Origin: Deuterostichococcus epilithicus
Lineage: Eukaryota; Chlorophyta; Trebouxiophyceae; Prasiolales; Stichococcaceae
Length of the DNA: 64,000 nucleotides
Reading direction: 5' to 3'
NCBI GenBank assembly: GCA_033439295.1
Contig: JAVTLE010000015.1
Coordinates: 2,232,001-2,296,000 of the forward strand
Below are positions 12,595-25,020 of this stretch, in pieces; position 1 is the stretch's first letter, and each line of letters opens with the position of its first letter. The notes below the pieces were generated by a model, which made no database searches, was not told the origin of the DNA, and saw nothing but the letters and a program-made list of their open reading frames with translations. A program made the translations under genes and the position numbers.

Positions 12595-13101
12595 GTGCTG
12601 CTTCGAGATCAAAGAAGATGTTTCGAGTCTGCCGGGCTGTGGTGCAGGCGGAGCCGCAGGACGCACGGCATGGCACCACAGTGGAATGGTATGGCAAGCT
12701 CAGAAATGGCTCAATCTGATTGCGGGTGGGATTTTGAAGACATGTGAAATGTTCATAGGAGGCATTCTCAGCTCGTAGAAGGTCTAGGCCAATCAGGGTG
12801 GTGGCATGCCTGGCCGCCGCTGCGTGGCTGCCATGCATAGAATTGCAGAACTACATTGCAGCCGCAGACTTGTCACTGGAGCCATGGTCGGGATGAAGTG
12901 CAGAAAAAATGAACCACCGCACTACACAGCTATGCTCGATCTGAAAGGCTGTAACACAAACCCGATCACAAGCATGGTAACCCGTGCAGGTAGGTATGCA
13001 GCAGCGAGTGCCTCAACGCCTGGAGCCAGCATCTGGAATCTTCTCACTGCTTTCTCGACCATGACGGTCATGCATTGGAACCGTGCTGCACCACCGCCCC
13101 G
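12595..13101. other. Convergent intergenic region
   Basis: Tail-to-tail spacer between the glycosyltransferase (+) and DBP9 (-). No conserved reading frame seen. A TGTAA at 12950-12954 may end the glycosyltransferase transcript. Confidence 0.5.
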
Positions 13102-16100
13102 TCATCGCTTGCGCCCCTTGTTTTTCCGCACGTTGCTCTTTGGCACGAAGCCCTTCGGCTGCCCAGGCTTCCTCTGCGGCAGGGGATATAAGAGCGCACA
13201 TCGATGCACAGCCACTACAGGTCTGAGTCGCGATTCGGGGCAGCAAAGCAGGAACCCGGCCTGTAGCCCTGCGCTGCCAGAGAGCACCTCGCAATGTTGC
13301 CCGCCGCGCCTCGTGGGGTGGCAGCAGCAGCACGAGCGACGCCGCACCTTGATCTTAATCCTGGCGGCGGAGGCCTCCGCCTCAGTGAGCGGCTCCGAGG
13401 CGTCGCCGCGCCGCGGCGCCCGCACGAAGCCGCCCTTGAGCGGGTCCCGCCCCGACTCCAGCTTCCTCCGCTTCTTCTTCGGCAGCACTGCGCGCAGGCA
13501 AGCTGCTTGAGCGGGCAGACAGGATGGCGGGTCTGCTTGTGGACGGCGCAGCCTCGCTCGTGGAGCGCGGCGCAGCTGTGCCGTGCTGATGTGTCGTCCG
13601 ATATGCAGCGGCTGGGGTCAGCAGCCTCGGCAGCCTCAGAGTGCAGCCCGCACCCATTGCCGGACCCTGACACGCCGCGGGCTGCCACCGGTGCCCGAAC
13701 GTGCAGACGCGACACCGGCGCAGCCGACAGCGCTGCCGACAGCAGGCCGGGAGGCCTGCGACGTCAGCGCCGTGCGGCGGCCGCGAGCAGGCGGCGGCGG
13801 GATGCGAGGCCCGGGAGGCGAGACAAGACGCGCACCGCTGCGTGCGGAGCCGTCCTGCGCCACCGCCTGCGTGGCGGGGTCCTGCAGGTAGGCCGGCAGC
13901 CGCTTGAGGTGCGGCGGCGGCGGCGCCCGGTGCAGCGGCTTGTCGTGGCGCAGCAGCGCCAGGTCCCCCGGGTGCGCCTCAAAGTGGGCTTTGAGGCGCG
14001 CGGAGTTGAGCAGCTCCAGCCGCAGCTCCTTGGCGCGCGCCTGCGGGGCGGGGCTTGGAGGGTTGCGAGACGGGAGCAGGCGTGGGTCGTCGGGCAAGGC
14101 AGCTGACGCAGGACCAGCCGAGCGCAGTGGTGTGCACGCTTCGAGTTTGTGTCAGGCGGTGGCAGAGGCGGTGGAACGAGCTGCTGCACGTGCAGCCGCG
14201 GCTCTTGGGCGCGCGCCTGCGGGACAGGGTTGAAGGGTTTGAGGGGCGGAGCAGCCACAGAGAGTGCAGGGTGCTGCCTCTGCGGGCGCCTATGACAGAG
14301 CTCGGGCAGCTGATCAGGTCCAACCAGGTCCCATGGACATGTCTGTAGGAGGTGGGATGTCCAGGCAGCTGGGAAGCTGTGCCGGAGCCACCCAAAGCCA
14401 GAGATGTCTCTCCAGCAGCGCAGCGCTTGCACGCCGTGCGTTTTGGCGGCTGCATCTCAGGGCTGACGTCGCAGGCCCGGGACGCGGCGGCGAGCGGCCA
14501 CACCCAACGACGCACGACGCGCAAGGCAGCACCAAGCTTGAAACACGTTCACATGTGGAGTATTTGAGCACTGAAAAGCGCAGGGGGAGTCTTGACACGG
14601 CAAGCCCACCTCCTTGATGACTGTCTTGGTGAGCGAGCGGGCCACATCCTCTGCGCGGTAGCGCAGCGCCTCCACCGCCGCCTTGGTCAGCCGGGTGAAC
14701 GGCTTCAGCGCCCGCGCCGGTCCCTCCGCCCCTTCGCCGTCACCTGTGGCGGCGTCGCCGGCCGGCGCCGCCGCGCCATTCTGCGTGGCGGAGGTCGGCC
14801 GCCCCCCTGCGGGCAGCAGCACAGTGTGGAGGCGCTGCACATTTCGGCATGGCACCGGCAGGCTGGCAGCACAGCTCAGAGCAGCGGGCCAGGGGACTCA
14901 GGTCGGTGCAACTGCGACAGCAGTCCTGCGCTGCGCCCATGACATGGTCTAGACACACCCCTGACACACCCCTGACTGCCCATGACAAGTCCGATGACAC
15001 ATCAGACAGACATGCACACCACACCGATCACTGCTGATGTACGCTGCAGGTGACAGCCACCAGCCGATCAGTTGACGATTAACGTGCTCGGGACCTTCCC
15101 TACCTGTCAGCGCGGCCTCCACCTGCCGCGCCAGGCCCGCGTCGCCGGGCGACAGCAGTGTGAGCGCAGCGCCCGCCTGCCCCGCCCGCCCAGTGCGCCC
15201 CACGCGGTGCACGTACGCCTTCACGTCTGGCGGCGGGTGCACGTTGACAACGGTGCGCACGCCCTTGAAGTCGATGCCCCTGCGTGGACGCACGGGATGG
15301 TGGGACAGGAGGCCTGAGCAGCCGAGTCGGAGCGGGGCATTGATGTGCTCGGCCCTTCGGCTCCTTGGGCAGAGCCTTGGCTAGAGCGGAAGCCGGGGTG
15401 GGGACGCCGGAGCATGCCCAGCTTGGTAAGGAAAGGCTCCCTCAATGCTACATGTCATACATGAGGGCAAGTCTCTGCAAGCGGCGATGACACATGGCCG
15501 GCTCTGGAGCGGAGACGCACCTGGTGATGCCGAACTCGTCGTCTTTGCCGCCGGTGCCCAGCCGCTGCCGCTTCCTGCCGCCCTTTTCCGACTTGGCGGC
15601 CGCCGCCGCCGCTACTTCTGAATCGTCGCCTTCCTCTATTTCCTCGTCTTCTTGCTGCTCCGCCGGCCGTGACTTGGCGGCGGCGGCCGCGACGTCGTCA
15701 GTTGCGATCAGATAGTCAAACAGCCCGCGGTTGAACTCCTGCATTTGCAATCCGGGCAGCGCATGTCGGCAAGTGCACAGCACTTACAGCCAGAGGGGTC
15801 GTCACACGATGAGTGCGCGGGTCAGGTCGCACGTAACATTCTTTGGTCAGGATGCATCTCGAGGCCGACAGCCTGCAGGGTCACATTGGCGGCTGCGCTC
15901 TGCGTGCGGCCGCCGCATCCGCCGCACTCTGCACAGCCATGGACGGCTCTGCACAGCCGCAGACGCGGCTCCGGCCCGCAATCACAAAATGCCATGCACA
16001 TGCTCAGAGGCGATGCCGATCCAGCACGTTTACCTGCAGGATGTGGTGGCGCGAATTCATGGGCAGCTCCGAGTTGAGCACCGCAGCGCGAACTCCAAAG

Positions 16101-18211
16101 GACTCTAGGAACAGGCGCAGCCGGAATCCGGCGTCGATGCCGTTCACGAACAGCAGCACGCGCTTCTGCAGCAGGCCCAGCCGCAGCAGCGCCAGCACCG
16201 CCAGCAGCCGGTCGCCGCTGCGGAGCACAGCACAGCGGAGGAATCGAGTGCGTGCCTCAAGGACTCTGCACACCGCCCTCGCGACAGCGCGGGCCATGTT
16301 CTCGGCCCGGTGCTTGGTGGCTGCCTATGAGTGCCCTGCGGACAGTGCTCCATGGCAACATGCGGTGACGGCAATGGCAGGGGGCAGGCCAGGCGCCAAG
16401 ACGGGCAGCCGCGAGGCCGTGACTAGCTCACTCGGCGCAGGGCAGCGAGAAGTGCTCAATCTCGGCCGCCGAGCCGGCGCCTGCGGCGCCGCCAGGCCCT
16501 GCCCCCGCGCCGGCGTCCGGCAGCGCCAGCATGTCCAGGGCCAGCGGGTTGTTCAACACCAAGGACTGCAGCCGCTCCAGATCCGCCGAGGTGGTGGCGC
16601 TCATCAGCAGGCACTGGCACGAGCGCGGCACCTGCGAAGGGGCGGCGGCGGCTTGAGAACACGAGGAGTCGTCCTGTGCATGCCGGTGTCTGTTTATGTC
16701 GGTAGCCAGGGGGCTGCTCGTGCGGTTGCTGCAGCGGAGCAGAGCGATTCGTACATGAGATTGCTCGAATGGCAGTGCGGGCCCTAGGGAGCTCGACGTT
16801 CGGGGCAAGAGATGGTGGACCCCCCACAAAGCGACAGAGCAGCGGCTGACTGTGCCGCGGTTTGCTGCCAGGGCACGGCTGCCCTGTCGGCTCCTGCTTC
16901 TGCCCGCACCTGCGGGGCGATGGCCTGCAGGTCGGCCTCGTGGCCGTAGGACAGCAGCAGGTCCGCCTCATCCAGCACCAGCACCGCCAGCCGCGAGAGC
17001 ACCCGCCCAGCCAGTGCGCCCTCCTTGAGCGCCTGCGATGCCAATATTTTGTTGGCATACTGATTTGAGTTGAAAAGGAAATTGCGGTGTCAGCACGAGC
17101 TCTGCCTCCATCAAAACGCCCGGTCTGCAAGCGCCGTCAGTTGCACAAGGGCTCTGAGCGGGGCAAGCTGCACTCAGGTTTCCCACTTTAGTTGCATCCA
17201 TGCTGTCAAGCACACCGTAGACACAGCGGCACTGCCCACATGCAGCCCACACCGACTGCAGCCTGCCACCACGACCTCACGCGGCGCTCTGCAACTGGTA
17301 GAATATGTGGATCTTCAAGACCCAATGCACGAAGAGGTTTGACACCATAAACGTTTCATGTGGCAAGCACGCATAGCGCACTCACCTTGGCGATGCGGCC
17401 GGGGGTGGCGATCACCAGCTGCCCGGCGGTGGCCAGCGCTGTGCGCTGCGCCGCCGCGGAGCCCTCGCCGGCCAGCGAGGTCACCGCCAGGTCGCCGCCG
17501 CAGTGCGCCGCTATCGCCGCCGCCTCCTCCCGCACCTGCCCAGGGTGGCAACAAGGTCATGACTCCTGACCATTGCATGGCCTGGTGTGAGGGTCGAGGG
17601 CCTCTGCATCACGGCAGCGTCACGCTGCCAGCGGTGCAATGCTATCATTCGAGACGATCAACGCTTGTCGACTTCTGCCAGACCATGAGCAGCCTGTGCA
17701 TGAATGAGGCTCAATAAAAGCGAGCAGTGTCTCGCCTGCTCGCACAGCTCGCGCGTGGGCACGAGCACTAGCGCCTGCCAGCCTGCCCGGCCCTTGCCCC
17801 CCGTCAGCACCGCCTGCAACGCCGGCAGCAGGTACGCCAGCGTCTTGCCGCTGCCCGTGCGCGCCCGTGCCACGATGTCCTTCCCCTCCAACGCCTGTGG
17901 TGCAGGAAACACTGCAACATTGACGGTGTACGTGAGAGCGGGTTTGCGAGCCATGGAGGAACACCGGTATCGGCCTGAAGCATACGCAACAGGCTGTAGA
18001 TTCCACGCTAACTTTTACAAAGAGAATTCAGATTCGACACGTGAAGCCTACACTTCCAAAGTGGTCAGCTGCGTGTGGTTGGCGTATACAGCATTGCTGT
18101 GGCGCTCACCTTTGGGATGGCAGCCGACTGCACAGGGGTGGGGGTGGTCAGGCCACGTTTGGCTAGAGCCCTCAGCAGCCGAGGGTCCAGCCCCGTCTCC
18201 TCGAACGACAT
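13102..18211 (-). CDS. DEAD-box ATP-dependent RNA helicase, DBP9/DDX56/RH16 type
   Basis: Nucleolar RNA helicase of the DBP9/DDX56 family, which acts in 60S subunit assembly. Twelve exons (minus): 18211-18110, 17894-17736, 17535-17386, 17032-16910, 16631-16432, 16217-16034, 15738-15521, 15279-15104, 14806-14610, 14040-13674, 13487-13348, 13173-13102; 2088 nt, 695 aa, all phases consistent. Motifs in order: Q motif FEETGL...[34 protein letters not shown], family-specific [34 protein letters not shown]. The C-terminus is basic and ends KNKGRKR, with KGFVPKSN typical of the family. The ATG at 18211 starts directly at the Q-motif segment. Exon 7 carries an acidic, Ala-rich insert. The intron after 17736 needs a GC donor. 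A copy of the acceptor and start of the exon at 14040 sits upstream in its intron (14179-14254). Confidence 0.95.
14179..14254 (-). repeat. Degenerate copy of DBP9 3' splice site plus exon start
   Basis: On the minus strand the real acceptor and exon start near 14085-14005 read CCGCAG|GCGCGCGCC followed by Lys/Glu/Leu codons. About 170 bp upstream, 14254-14179 repeats the same order: a G/C-rich intron end with CCGCAG, GCGCGCGCC, then a CGGCTG stretch. The copy is diverged by substitutions and small indels. Confidence 0.8.
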
Positions 18212-18792
18212 GTTGTGTTCAGGCGGCTGCTACCGAAAATGCCACCGATCGCTCACGCCTGGTAAATGCAGAAGCCGCCTGCAGACGTCTTGCCCGTCCA
18301 AGTGAGGGCCCTGTAACATTTGCCAGACTGAGCTCAATATGTAGCCACGCAGCGGTGAAGTGTGTTTGGATGAGACATGCGGGTGATGTCTCCGAACCAG
18401 GACACTGCTGCGCGGGACCAACTGCTTGCTGCACTAGACAAATTCCTTGCACGAATTCCAATGGAAGCCTGTCAAAGGCTGCTTAATGCTACGGAGGGTC
18501 TCGTTGCACTTGCGGAACTACAGGGTGGCTGTGGCAACCCCTGTAAAATTGGCATGTGCGCCAGCTGCTGAAAGCCAAGAGAGCAGCTGGGGAGGAGCGA
18601 TGAGCTTTGGGAAACCCCCAGATTTTACATCATTGGATTTCTCCAGTGCTTGCAGGGCGCGATCAAGGGCTGGCGCCGGCGTCGGACAGCTGAAGACACC
18701 ACTGGCTGAGCGGCCAACAACACAAACTGCCCGCAAGCACACAGAGGTTGAAGCCGCTGATGCACTTCCTACTGCTGCTGCGAGTAGAAGCT
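18212..18792. other. Region between DBP9 and RPS9, no gene seen
   Basis: Holds the DBP9 promoter side and the RPS9 3' end. TTACA at 18625-18629 (TGTAA on the minus strand) lies about 165 bp past the RPS9 stop. No conserved coding signal. Confidence 0.5.
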
Positions 18793-20715
18793 TTACTCCT
18801 CGTCCTCGTCGTCGCCGGCGTCCTCGTCCCCGCCCTTCTTGGACTTGGACCTGCAGAAAACGAAGCGGCCCTCAGTTTGGACATTTGCAAGCTTGCATGC
18901 AGACTGCCCTCGACCAAGTGTAGCCATTCGTCCGCATGCCAAACAGTATCCAGGGAAAGTGTTGCAGGAGCGAGTTGTTCAAGTCTGGAAACAAAATGTT
19001 TTACGAACTGATAAGCATGTTATGCCGAGAACACTGCAGGAGACGCACTTCAGGTTGCGCCGCTTGTTGCGGCCCGGGCGACCGCCACCGAAGGGGCTGT
19101 TGAGTGCGAAGTCGATGTGCTTCTGGCTGTCCACCCGCACCATGAACGACGGCACGTTCACGATCTGCTTGCCCACCCTGCAGCCCGCACGCTATGCATG
19201 AGCTCAAGTCAGGGACAGCCGGAGGCGACAGCACTTCTGTGGACAGGCTATTCGTTTTGCTCCCAGGTGCAGCTGCGCTTGCCAAGGAACGGCAGACCAA
19301 CTGCACTCTTGGTGAGTGTCTGTCATGTCGCTGGAACGGCATGGCCGTCCCATCGAAAACAGGGAGGGACACCCGCAGCATTTGTGGGGCTGCTCACTGG
19401 CCGAGATGCAGACATGCCGCCTGGACACAGCAGAAACCGCACCGGATGTGGCGCTGGCGGATGAGGACGCGTGCATGGTGGATGGACTTGGCCAGGCCCA
19501 GCTTGAAGACCAGGGTCTGCAGGCGGCGCTCCAGGAAGTCGGCCGGCAGCAGCGCCAGCACGTAATCCAGCTGGTTCTGGCCCTCCTCCAGCAGCCCGTA
19601 CCGGTACATGCGCCGCATCAGCGCGTCGCCCTCGAATATCCGCTTGGTGTCCTGCACGTGCATTGACGAGCGGACAGTCAAAACTCCTGCCTGGGGAGGT
19701 CTGCTGGTTGGTTAGTGAGCGCCGGCCTGCCACCCACCCCCAGCCAGCAGGAAATGAGGCTGGTGACAATCGGCACAGCGGCTGTCGAGCAGCCGATTTG
19801 TGCACCAAGGAGCACTGTAGCGTGTGCGGCTTTGTTGCTGGCACATTGCCCGGCGGACTCTGCCACTTTACTGTCGCCCGACCGAAGCGGGGCAAGCTCC
19901 ATAAGCTCTATGAGCCCCTGATACATGTGCCGACTGTGCTGGCTGCCGCCTGGCTGTGTTCTTTGACAGCAACCCCGTCGCCACAGCTGCTGTGGCTGCT
20001 CCACATCCTGAGCTGCGCCACTGAACCACACAGCAAGCTGATTCGCCGGCATCCGGCGCTGGTGCCGAGTGCCTGACGACCATGCCAGAGAGCTCTGCAG
20101 ATGAAGCTGTCCGCCCCTGTCGATGCGCTGCTGCGGCAGTGCCGTGTCCCATTCGAGCCGCTGCCGATGTTTGCTAGTTTCTGTTGCTGCAGCCTCTGCA
20201 GCCAGCGCCGCTGCAGGCTGCTGCAGTCCACCCCTGTAGCCTGTTGAGCCAGAAAGACAATAGCTCTGCCTAATTTGTTGCACAAAAGTTCGAAACACAA
20301 GCACCTTGTCGTCGAGCGTCAGCAGGGTCCGAGCAGCCTTGCGGATCTTCGACAGAGCCGCCTGCACCCGCCAGAGCTCGCGCTTGTTGCGCAGGCCATA
20401 CTCGCCGACAAGCTTCAGCTCGCTGTCCAGCCGCTCCTTCTCAAAGGGCCGCCGCGGCTTCTTGAAGGTCTTACCATCTGCACCCCAGTGGAAAAGTCGA
20501 TCGACTCAGCAGCCCAGACCCAGGCACAGCCGCGTGCGCCTCACCCATCGGCAAACGTAGCAATGGAGCAGCATGTACGCCCATACGGAACGCAGCCCCT
20601 CCAGCCCCAGCAGCACTCCCTAGAAGCACTCCAGCAGCCAGTTTGACTGCCACGGGCCCAGAAACCGCGCATGAGGCGGGCACTCACAGTTGTGGTAGAA
20701 CGCGACGTGCGGCAT
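18793..20715 (-). CDS. RPS9: 40S ribosomal protein S9 (uS4)
   Basis: Small-subunit ribosomal protein uS4 of the cytosolic ribosome. Five exons (minus): 20715-20688, 20477-20305, 19651-19443, 19177-19049, 18850-18793; 597 nt, 198 aa, phases consistent. The product begins [20 protein letters not shown], carries [23 protein letters not shown], the S4 RNA-binding region [19 protein letters not shown] with [27 protein letters not shown], and ends in the usual acidic tail (GDDDEDEE). The ATG at 20715 is fixed by the conserved N-terminus, with a 28-nt first exon. The gene is head-to-head with NUBP1 at a 296-bp spacing. No irregular exon was seen. Confidence 0.98.
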
Positions 20716-21011
20716 GATGCCCGCAGCTGCTCCCTGCCGCCGGCGCTACGAAAGAGGCAGGAACTCGCTCGCCCAGCCGACAACAAGCGGAGCAGGTTTC
20801 CCCGGGTCGCTGTGACACGAGATTCTCTGGTCTGCTGCGTCCGCTACTTCCTTACGTAATTCATTTCCTCAGTGTCGAGCATTGTTGCCCCATGTGCGTG
20901 TTTTGCGAGCTGAACATCCACTGCAGTATACTTGTCAGGCCGCTGAGTTGCCTCGGTCCTTGGCGAAGCAGCGTACAAGTCGGAAAAAGGGCAATATCAC
21001 TATAGCACGTA
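20716..21011. promoter_or_regulatory. Shared head-to-head promoter region RPS9/NUBP1
   Basis: Only 296 bp separate the start codons of RPS9 (-) and NUBP1 (+), so both promoters and 5' UTRs must lie here. No TATA box placed confidently. Confidence 0.5.
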
Positions 21012-24000
21012 ATGGCAGACGCAGGGCAGCCTGTGGGGGCCGTGCCTGAAAACGCAAACGAGGGTGAGGCGCCGCCTGATTATATTTCCTGGTCGTTTGC
21101 GCTGCAACATGCGAGTGTGGGCGTCAAAGTCAAAGCTTTGTGCGTGAGACGCCGCGCGGGGCCAGCAACATGAAGCTGCATGGCGCCACAGCCATGCATT
21201 CATAAATCGAAACAAAAGACAGCTCATCCAAGCATCACGCATGATTGCGCGCGCAGAGTGCGTGGGCACCGACAGCGAGCTGGCGGGCAAGGCGGCCGGC
21301 TGCGCGGGCTGCCCCAACCAGGAGGCGTGTGCGACTGCGCCCAAGGGACCTGACCCCGGTGAGCACGCAAGCATGTGAATATGAAACCCTTTTACACCTC
21401 CGAGCAACCCCGGCGGTGGGTTTCGCTTCTCACACGTGACAGGCGGAAATGGGGCACCATCTGCAACGACGATGCTCCGAAATCCTGCATGGGAGGCGAT
21501 CGTGACTGCCCCTCGTGACCGCCCCTTGCCCCACACGCAGACGTGGCCGCCATCCAGGAGCGCATGCGCCACATTCGGCACACCATCCTGGTGCTCTCCG
21601 GCAAGGGCGGTGTCGGCAAATCCACCTTCTCAGCACAGCTGGCCTTTGCCCTCGCGGCCGCCGGCTCGCAGGTGATCTGACGGGCAGCTCAGCTCTGTAC
21701 TCCTCAACGCACATGAGCCACACGGTCAGACCGCAGTCATGTCCATGCGTGTGAGGCCTCCATGACGTGCATGCTGTGTCGTGGCAACCTCATTCAAGCA
21801 AGAGTGGGTCGGCAAAGCGCTGTGCGTGCTCCCCTCTCACCTGAGACGCTGGCGCCGCACCGCAGCTTTAACCGTGCATGCGAGGAATATCTGCAGCCGT
21901 GTCATGAGCGTCAATACCCGTCAGCGCAGGTGGGGTTGCTGGATGTGGATATCTGTGGGCCATCCGTGCCGCGCATGCTGGGGCTGGAGGGCCAAGACAT
22001 CCACTCCAGTGCCTCGGTAGGCCTCCCTCCACGAGCACGTGTAAGCCAGCTCCGATCAAACACGATCTGAAGCTGTTGCATGAGGTTCGCAGTTCACGCG
22101 GGATCTCTGAAGTGCAACTTCGTTCGGTGCCACTCGGACATAGCGTGTGCTCTGCATGATGAGTCGTTTGCTGTCCGCCTGTCGGCCTGGTGGCGAGAAC
22201 GTCGTGGCCCTGGTAATGGCGTCCGCCTCGGCATCTTTTGCACGTTGGCAACTGGTTGAAATGTCGTGACTGCCGGCCGCAGGGCTGGTCGCCCGTGTAT
22301 GTTGAGGACAACCTGGGTGTCATGTCGATAGGTGCGCGTGCTGCTGCCGCTGTGACAATCGCAGATGTGTGTATTTTCTGATACTTCCTACCTCGTGAGA
22401 TAGTATCCTTGAGTGCCTGCTTGAAGCAAGAAAAATCAGTGGTCGAGTGCCCGCTTCTCAAACGCCTTGCAGGCTTCATGCTGCCCAACCCAGACGACGC
22501 AGTCATCTGGCGTGGCCCCCGCAAGAATGGCCTCATCAAGCAGGTGCACACTCTGCATAGCCTGCCGAGCTGTTACTGTGACCTGCAGACTGTCGCACAT
22601 CTTGCAGACGCTCAGCCAGTTGCGCATCAAGGGGGACTTCAATATCTGCCAGCCTGCACATCTGCACGAGAAAAACTCGATGCCGCTGCCTCCCTGCAGT
22701 TCTTGAAGGACGTGGACTGGGGCGAGCTGGACTACCTGATCGTGGACGCGCCGCCAGGCACCTCTGACGAGCACATCTCCGTGGCCCAGGTCCGATTTCG
22801 GTGTGTCGGGTTCGCAGTGTACAGTGCGAGACAGCAGCGTGCACCGCCCTCCTGCTGCCGTCCGGCACCACGCCCCTCGTGGCCCACGTGTCTCCACTAC
22901 TTTGCAGAGACTCTGCAACCCCTGCTGACCCTGCGATCCGTTGCAGACCCACACAGTGACACCCCTCGATGCGCTGCAGCTGCTCAAGGGGTGCAGCCTG
23001 GACGGGGCGCTCATTGTGACGACGCCACAGGAGGTGGCGCTCGCAGATGTGCGCAAAGAGGTCAACTTCTGCAAGAAGGTGCGGCTTGAACAGACCCCAG
23101 ACGGACCTGGCACGTCCCTTTGCTGCTGCGTGTCGGCACCCTGTGACTGCTGCTGCTGCCGTCACGCAGCTGAGCGCCAACCCAGCCTCACAGGGTGTGC
23201 GCTTCGCGGCCTGTTATCCTGATTTCACACATTTTCTTGCCCGGAGATTCACGAAATTGCTTGCGACTGAACTGCTTATTGTTGCTGGTGGGGTGTCGTG
23301 CAAGTAAGGCTGCATCAGAACGATACTGATGCCAGATGTTCACCCACAGCGTTTCGCTTGCTCCGCCTCATATCCCTGGTATTTCTGCCTTCGGCGCCCA
23401 CGACAGACGGGCGTCTTGGTGCTGGGCTTGGTGGATAATATGGCGAGGCTTCATGAGACCAGTTGCCATTCTCCTTCTTGGACCCGAGCTCATGGACAGT
23501 CCTTTCCTTTGGCGCCCCATCACAGATGGGCGTCCCGGGGGCTGGGCGTGAAGGCAACTGCTGTGATCCTCACATTCTGCAGACCCAGATGGGCACCCCA
23601 GTGCCTTGAGCGTGGTGTAAAACCCTAAGGCTCTTTGGTCGCTGGCGCTCCCCTGCCACAGACGGGCATCCCGGTGCTGGGCGTGGTGGAGAACATGGCG
23701 GGGCTGCGGCAGCGCGCTGATGCCTTCCGCTTCCTGCTGCCGGGCACCGACGCGGCGTCCGTGGAGCGCGATGTCACGCTGCAGGTGCTGGAGGCACTCC
23801 GCCGGGTGGCGCCGGAGCTGGAGGTGTGGTTTTCAGAGCCTGTTTTGTGTCTCAACCCTGCCGCCGGTGAGCCGTGATGCGGAGGGCTGCCTTCGTGACA
23901 GCGCTGGAGCCATTATTGCACGTGCTGGATGTGGGTGAGAGGCGCGCCAGGCACATATACTCGGGACATCGCTGCCATGCCTTCTCTGCCACTGCATGCT

Positions 24001-24693
24001 CCGCGGTTGCTCGAACCTCGAATCGCAAAGTCGATGACAGGCTGCAGCCAGCAGTCCAGCGGCTTGCGGGCATACCTGGACGCGCTTGGAGTTCCCGTTC
24101 GGTGAGAAAACCGTGTGTGGCGCACTGCAGGGCCTGGTGGCAACAACCGAAGTGTTCCACGCTGGCAGCGGCGGCGGCGGCCGTGGCCTGGCCGAGTCCA
24201 TGGGCGTCCCCTTTCTGGGCAAGGCAAGTGCGCTGCAATGCCCCTGTGTGGCCCTCAAGCACAGCACTTCCCGGCCGCCCTGAGGGCGTCCGACACCAGC
24301 TGCTCAGCATGGCAACTTGCGAGCGGCCGCTGGCCGTGTGGCCAGGCCTGCCCAAGCCTTTCATGCACGATCCTGAACGGACCTCTGCACGAGCCTCCTC
24401 CAACAAGGCAAGCACAGAGCACGATGCAGAGAGCCAACCCTGCACACCAAGCGTCCGCAACACACGCACAGGTGCCACTGGACCCAGCGCTGAGTCGTGC
24501 GGCAGAGGAGGGCCGCTCCGCCTTTGAGGGCGCCGGGGCAGCGGGCCGCACAGGGGCGCTCCCTGCACTGCGCTCCGTCATTGACGGCGTGCTAGCTGCG
24601 GTCGGCGAGCCTGTCTCGGGCGCAAGCGGGCAGGACGGCCAACCAAATGGGAGCGCGCATGGCATGGAGGGCCTGACCGGCATGCCAGCGTGA
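21012..24693 (+). CDS. NUBP1: Cytosolic Fe-S cluster assembly P-loop ATPase NBP35/NUBP1
   Basis: MRP-type P-loop NTPase that acts as an Fe-S scaffold in cytosolic iron-sulfur assembly (CIA). Eleven exons: 21012-21063, 21257-21358, 21541-21671, 21930-22016, 22283-22331, 22473-22543, 22700-22789, 22947-23078, 23662-23823, 24131-24223, 24472-24693; 1191 nt, 396 aa, phases consistent. The N-terminal ferredoxin-like Cys set is present: C, then 13 residues, CAGC, then a fourth Cys five residues on (GCPNQEAC region). Then [11 protein letters not shown] (deviant Walker A), [59 protein letters not shown] and [13 protein letters not shown]. The C-terminal CxxC bridge pair of bacterial Mrp proteins is not evident, but the exon at 23662 has a divergent segment there. 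The intron after 24223 uses a GC donor (AAG|GCAAGT). The intron before 23662 holds three copies of that exon's start. Confidence 0.95.
23386..23455 (+). repeat. Pseudo-exon copy A of a NUBP1 exon start
   Basis: Copy of the region around the real exon start at 23662. It keeps a cAG acceptor and from 23407 encodes [15 protein letters not shown] in the same frame as the real [15 protein letters not shown]. About 17 codons stay open. Direct duplicate, moderately diverged. Confidence 0.9.
23507..23622 (+). repeat. Pseudo-exon copies B and C of a NUBP1 exon start
   Basis: Copy B (about 23507-23550) keeps 'ggcgccccatcacag' plus 'atgggcgtcccgg..gctgggcgtg'. Copy C (about 23577-23622) keeps 'cagatgggcaccccagtgc' and 'gagcgtggtg'. 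Both are shorter and more decayed than copy A and precede the functional exon. Confidence 0.8.
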
Positions 24694-25020
24694 CGGTCGC
24701 CGACGCTGTTGAGGCGGGCGCCGTGCGTGCAGCCTTTGGCGGGCGCCAGCATTACAGTTTTGAACGAATCTTGTCTAATGGTACCCAGTTTGTCCCGCGA
24801 ACTTCTTTACCACCCTCACTACCGATGTAGATGCCGTCTCGCAGTGCAGCTGCAATGCGCGCAGCACGCGTGGTTCAACGCGAGGCAGCCTTTCAATGAC
24901 ACGCAGCATCTGCTAGCGCTTGCCGCCAGTGTAACCGCTATCTGACGACGCATGGTCAGACACAGCGAGGTGGCTGGGCTGAAAAATGACACCTTTGAAA
25001 AGGCGCCTGAACTTCAGAGT
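24694..25020. other. NUBP1 3' flank
   Basis: No coding signal. A TGTAA at 24930-24934 is a candidate poly(A) signal. Confidence 0.4.

Noticed and set aside
19678-20367. 229-codon - frame running on from an RPS9 exon
   Set aside because: The first residues are real RPS9 (exon 2), but the frame reads through the donor at 20305 into intron. Splicing to 19651 restores the conserved protein.
23386-23622. NUBP1 echoes as mutually exclusive alternative exons
   Set aside because: Copies B and C are too short and frame-broken to be exons, and none of the copies has a donor. Only copy A could act as an alternative acceptor.
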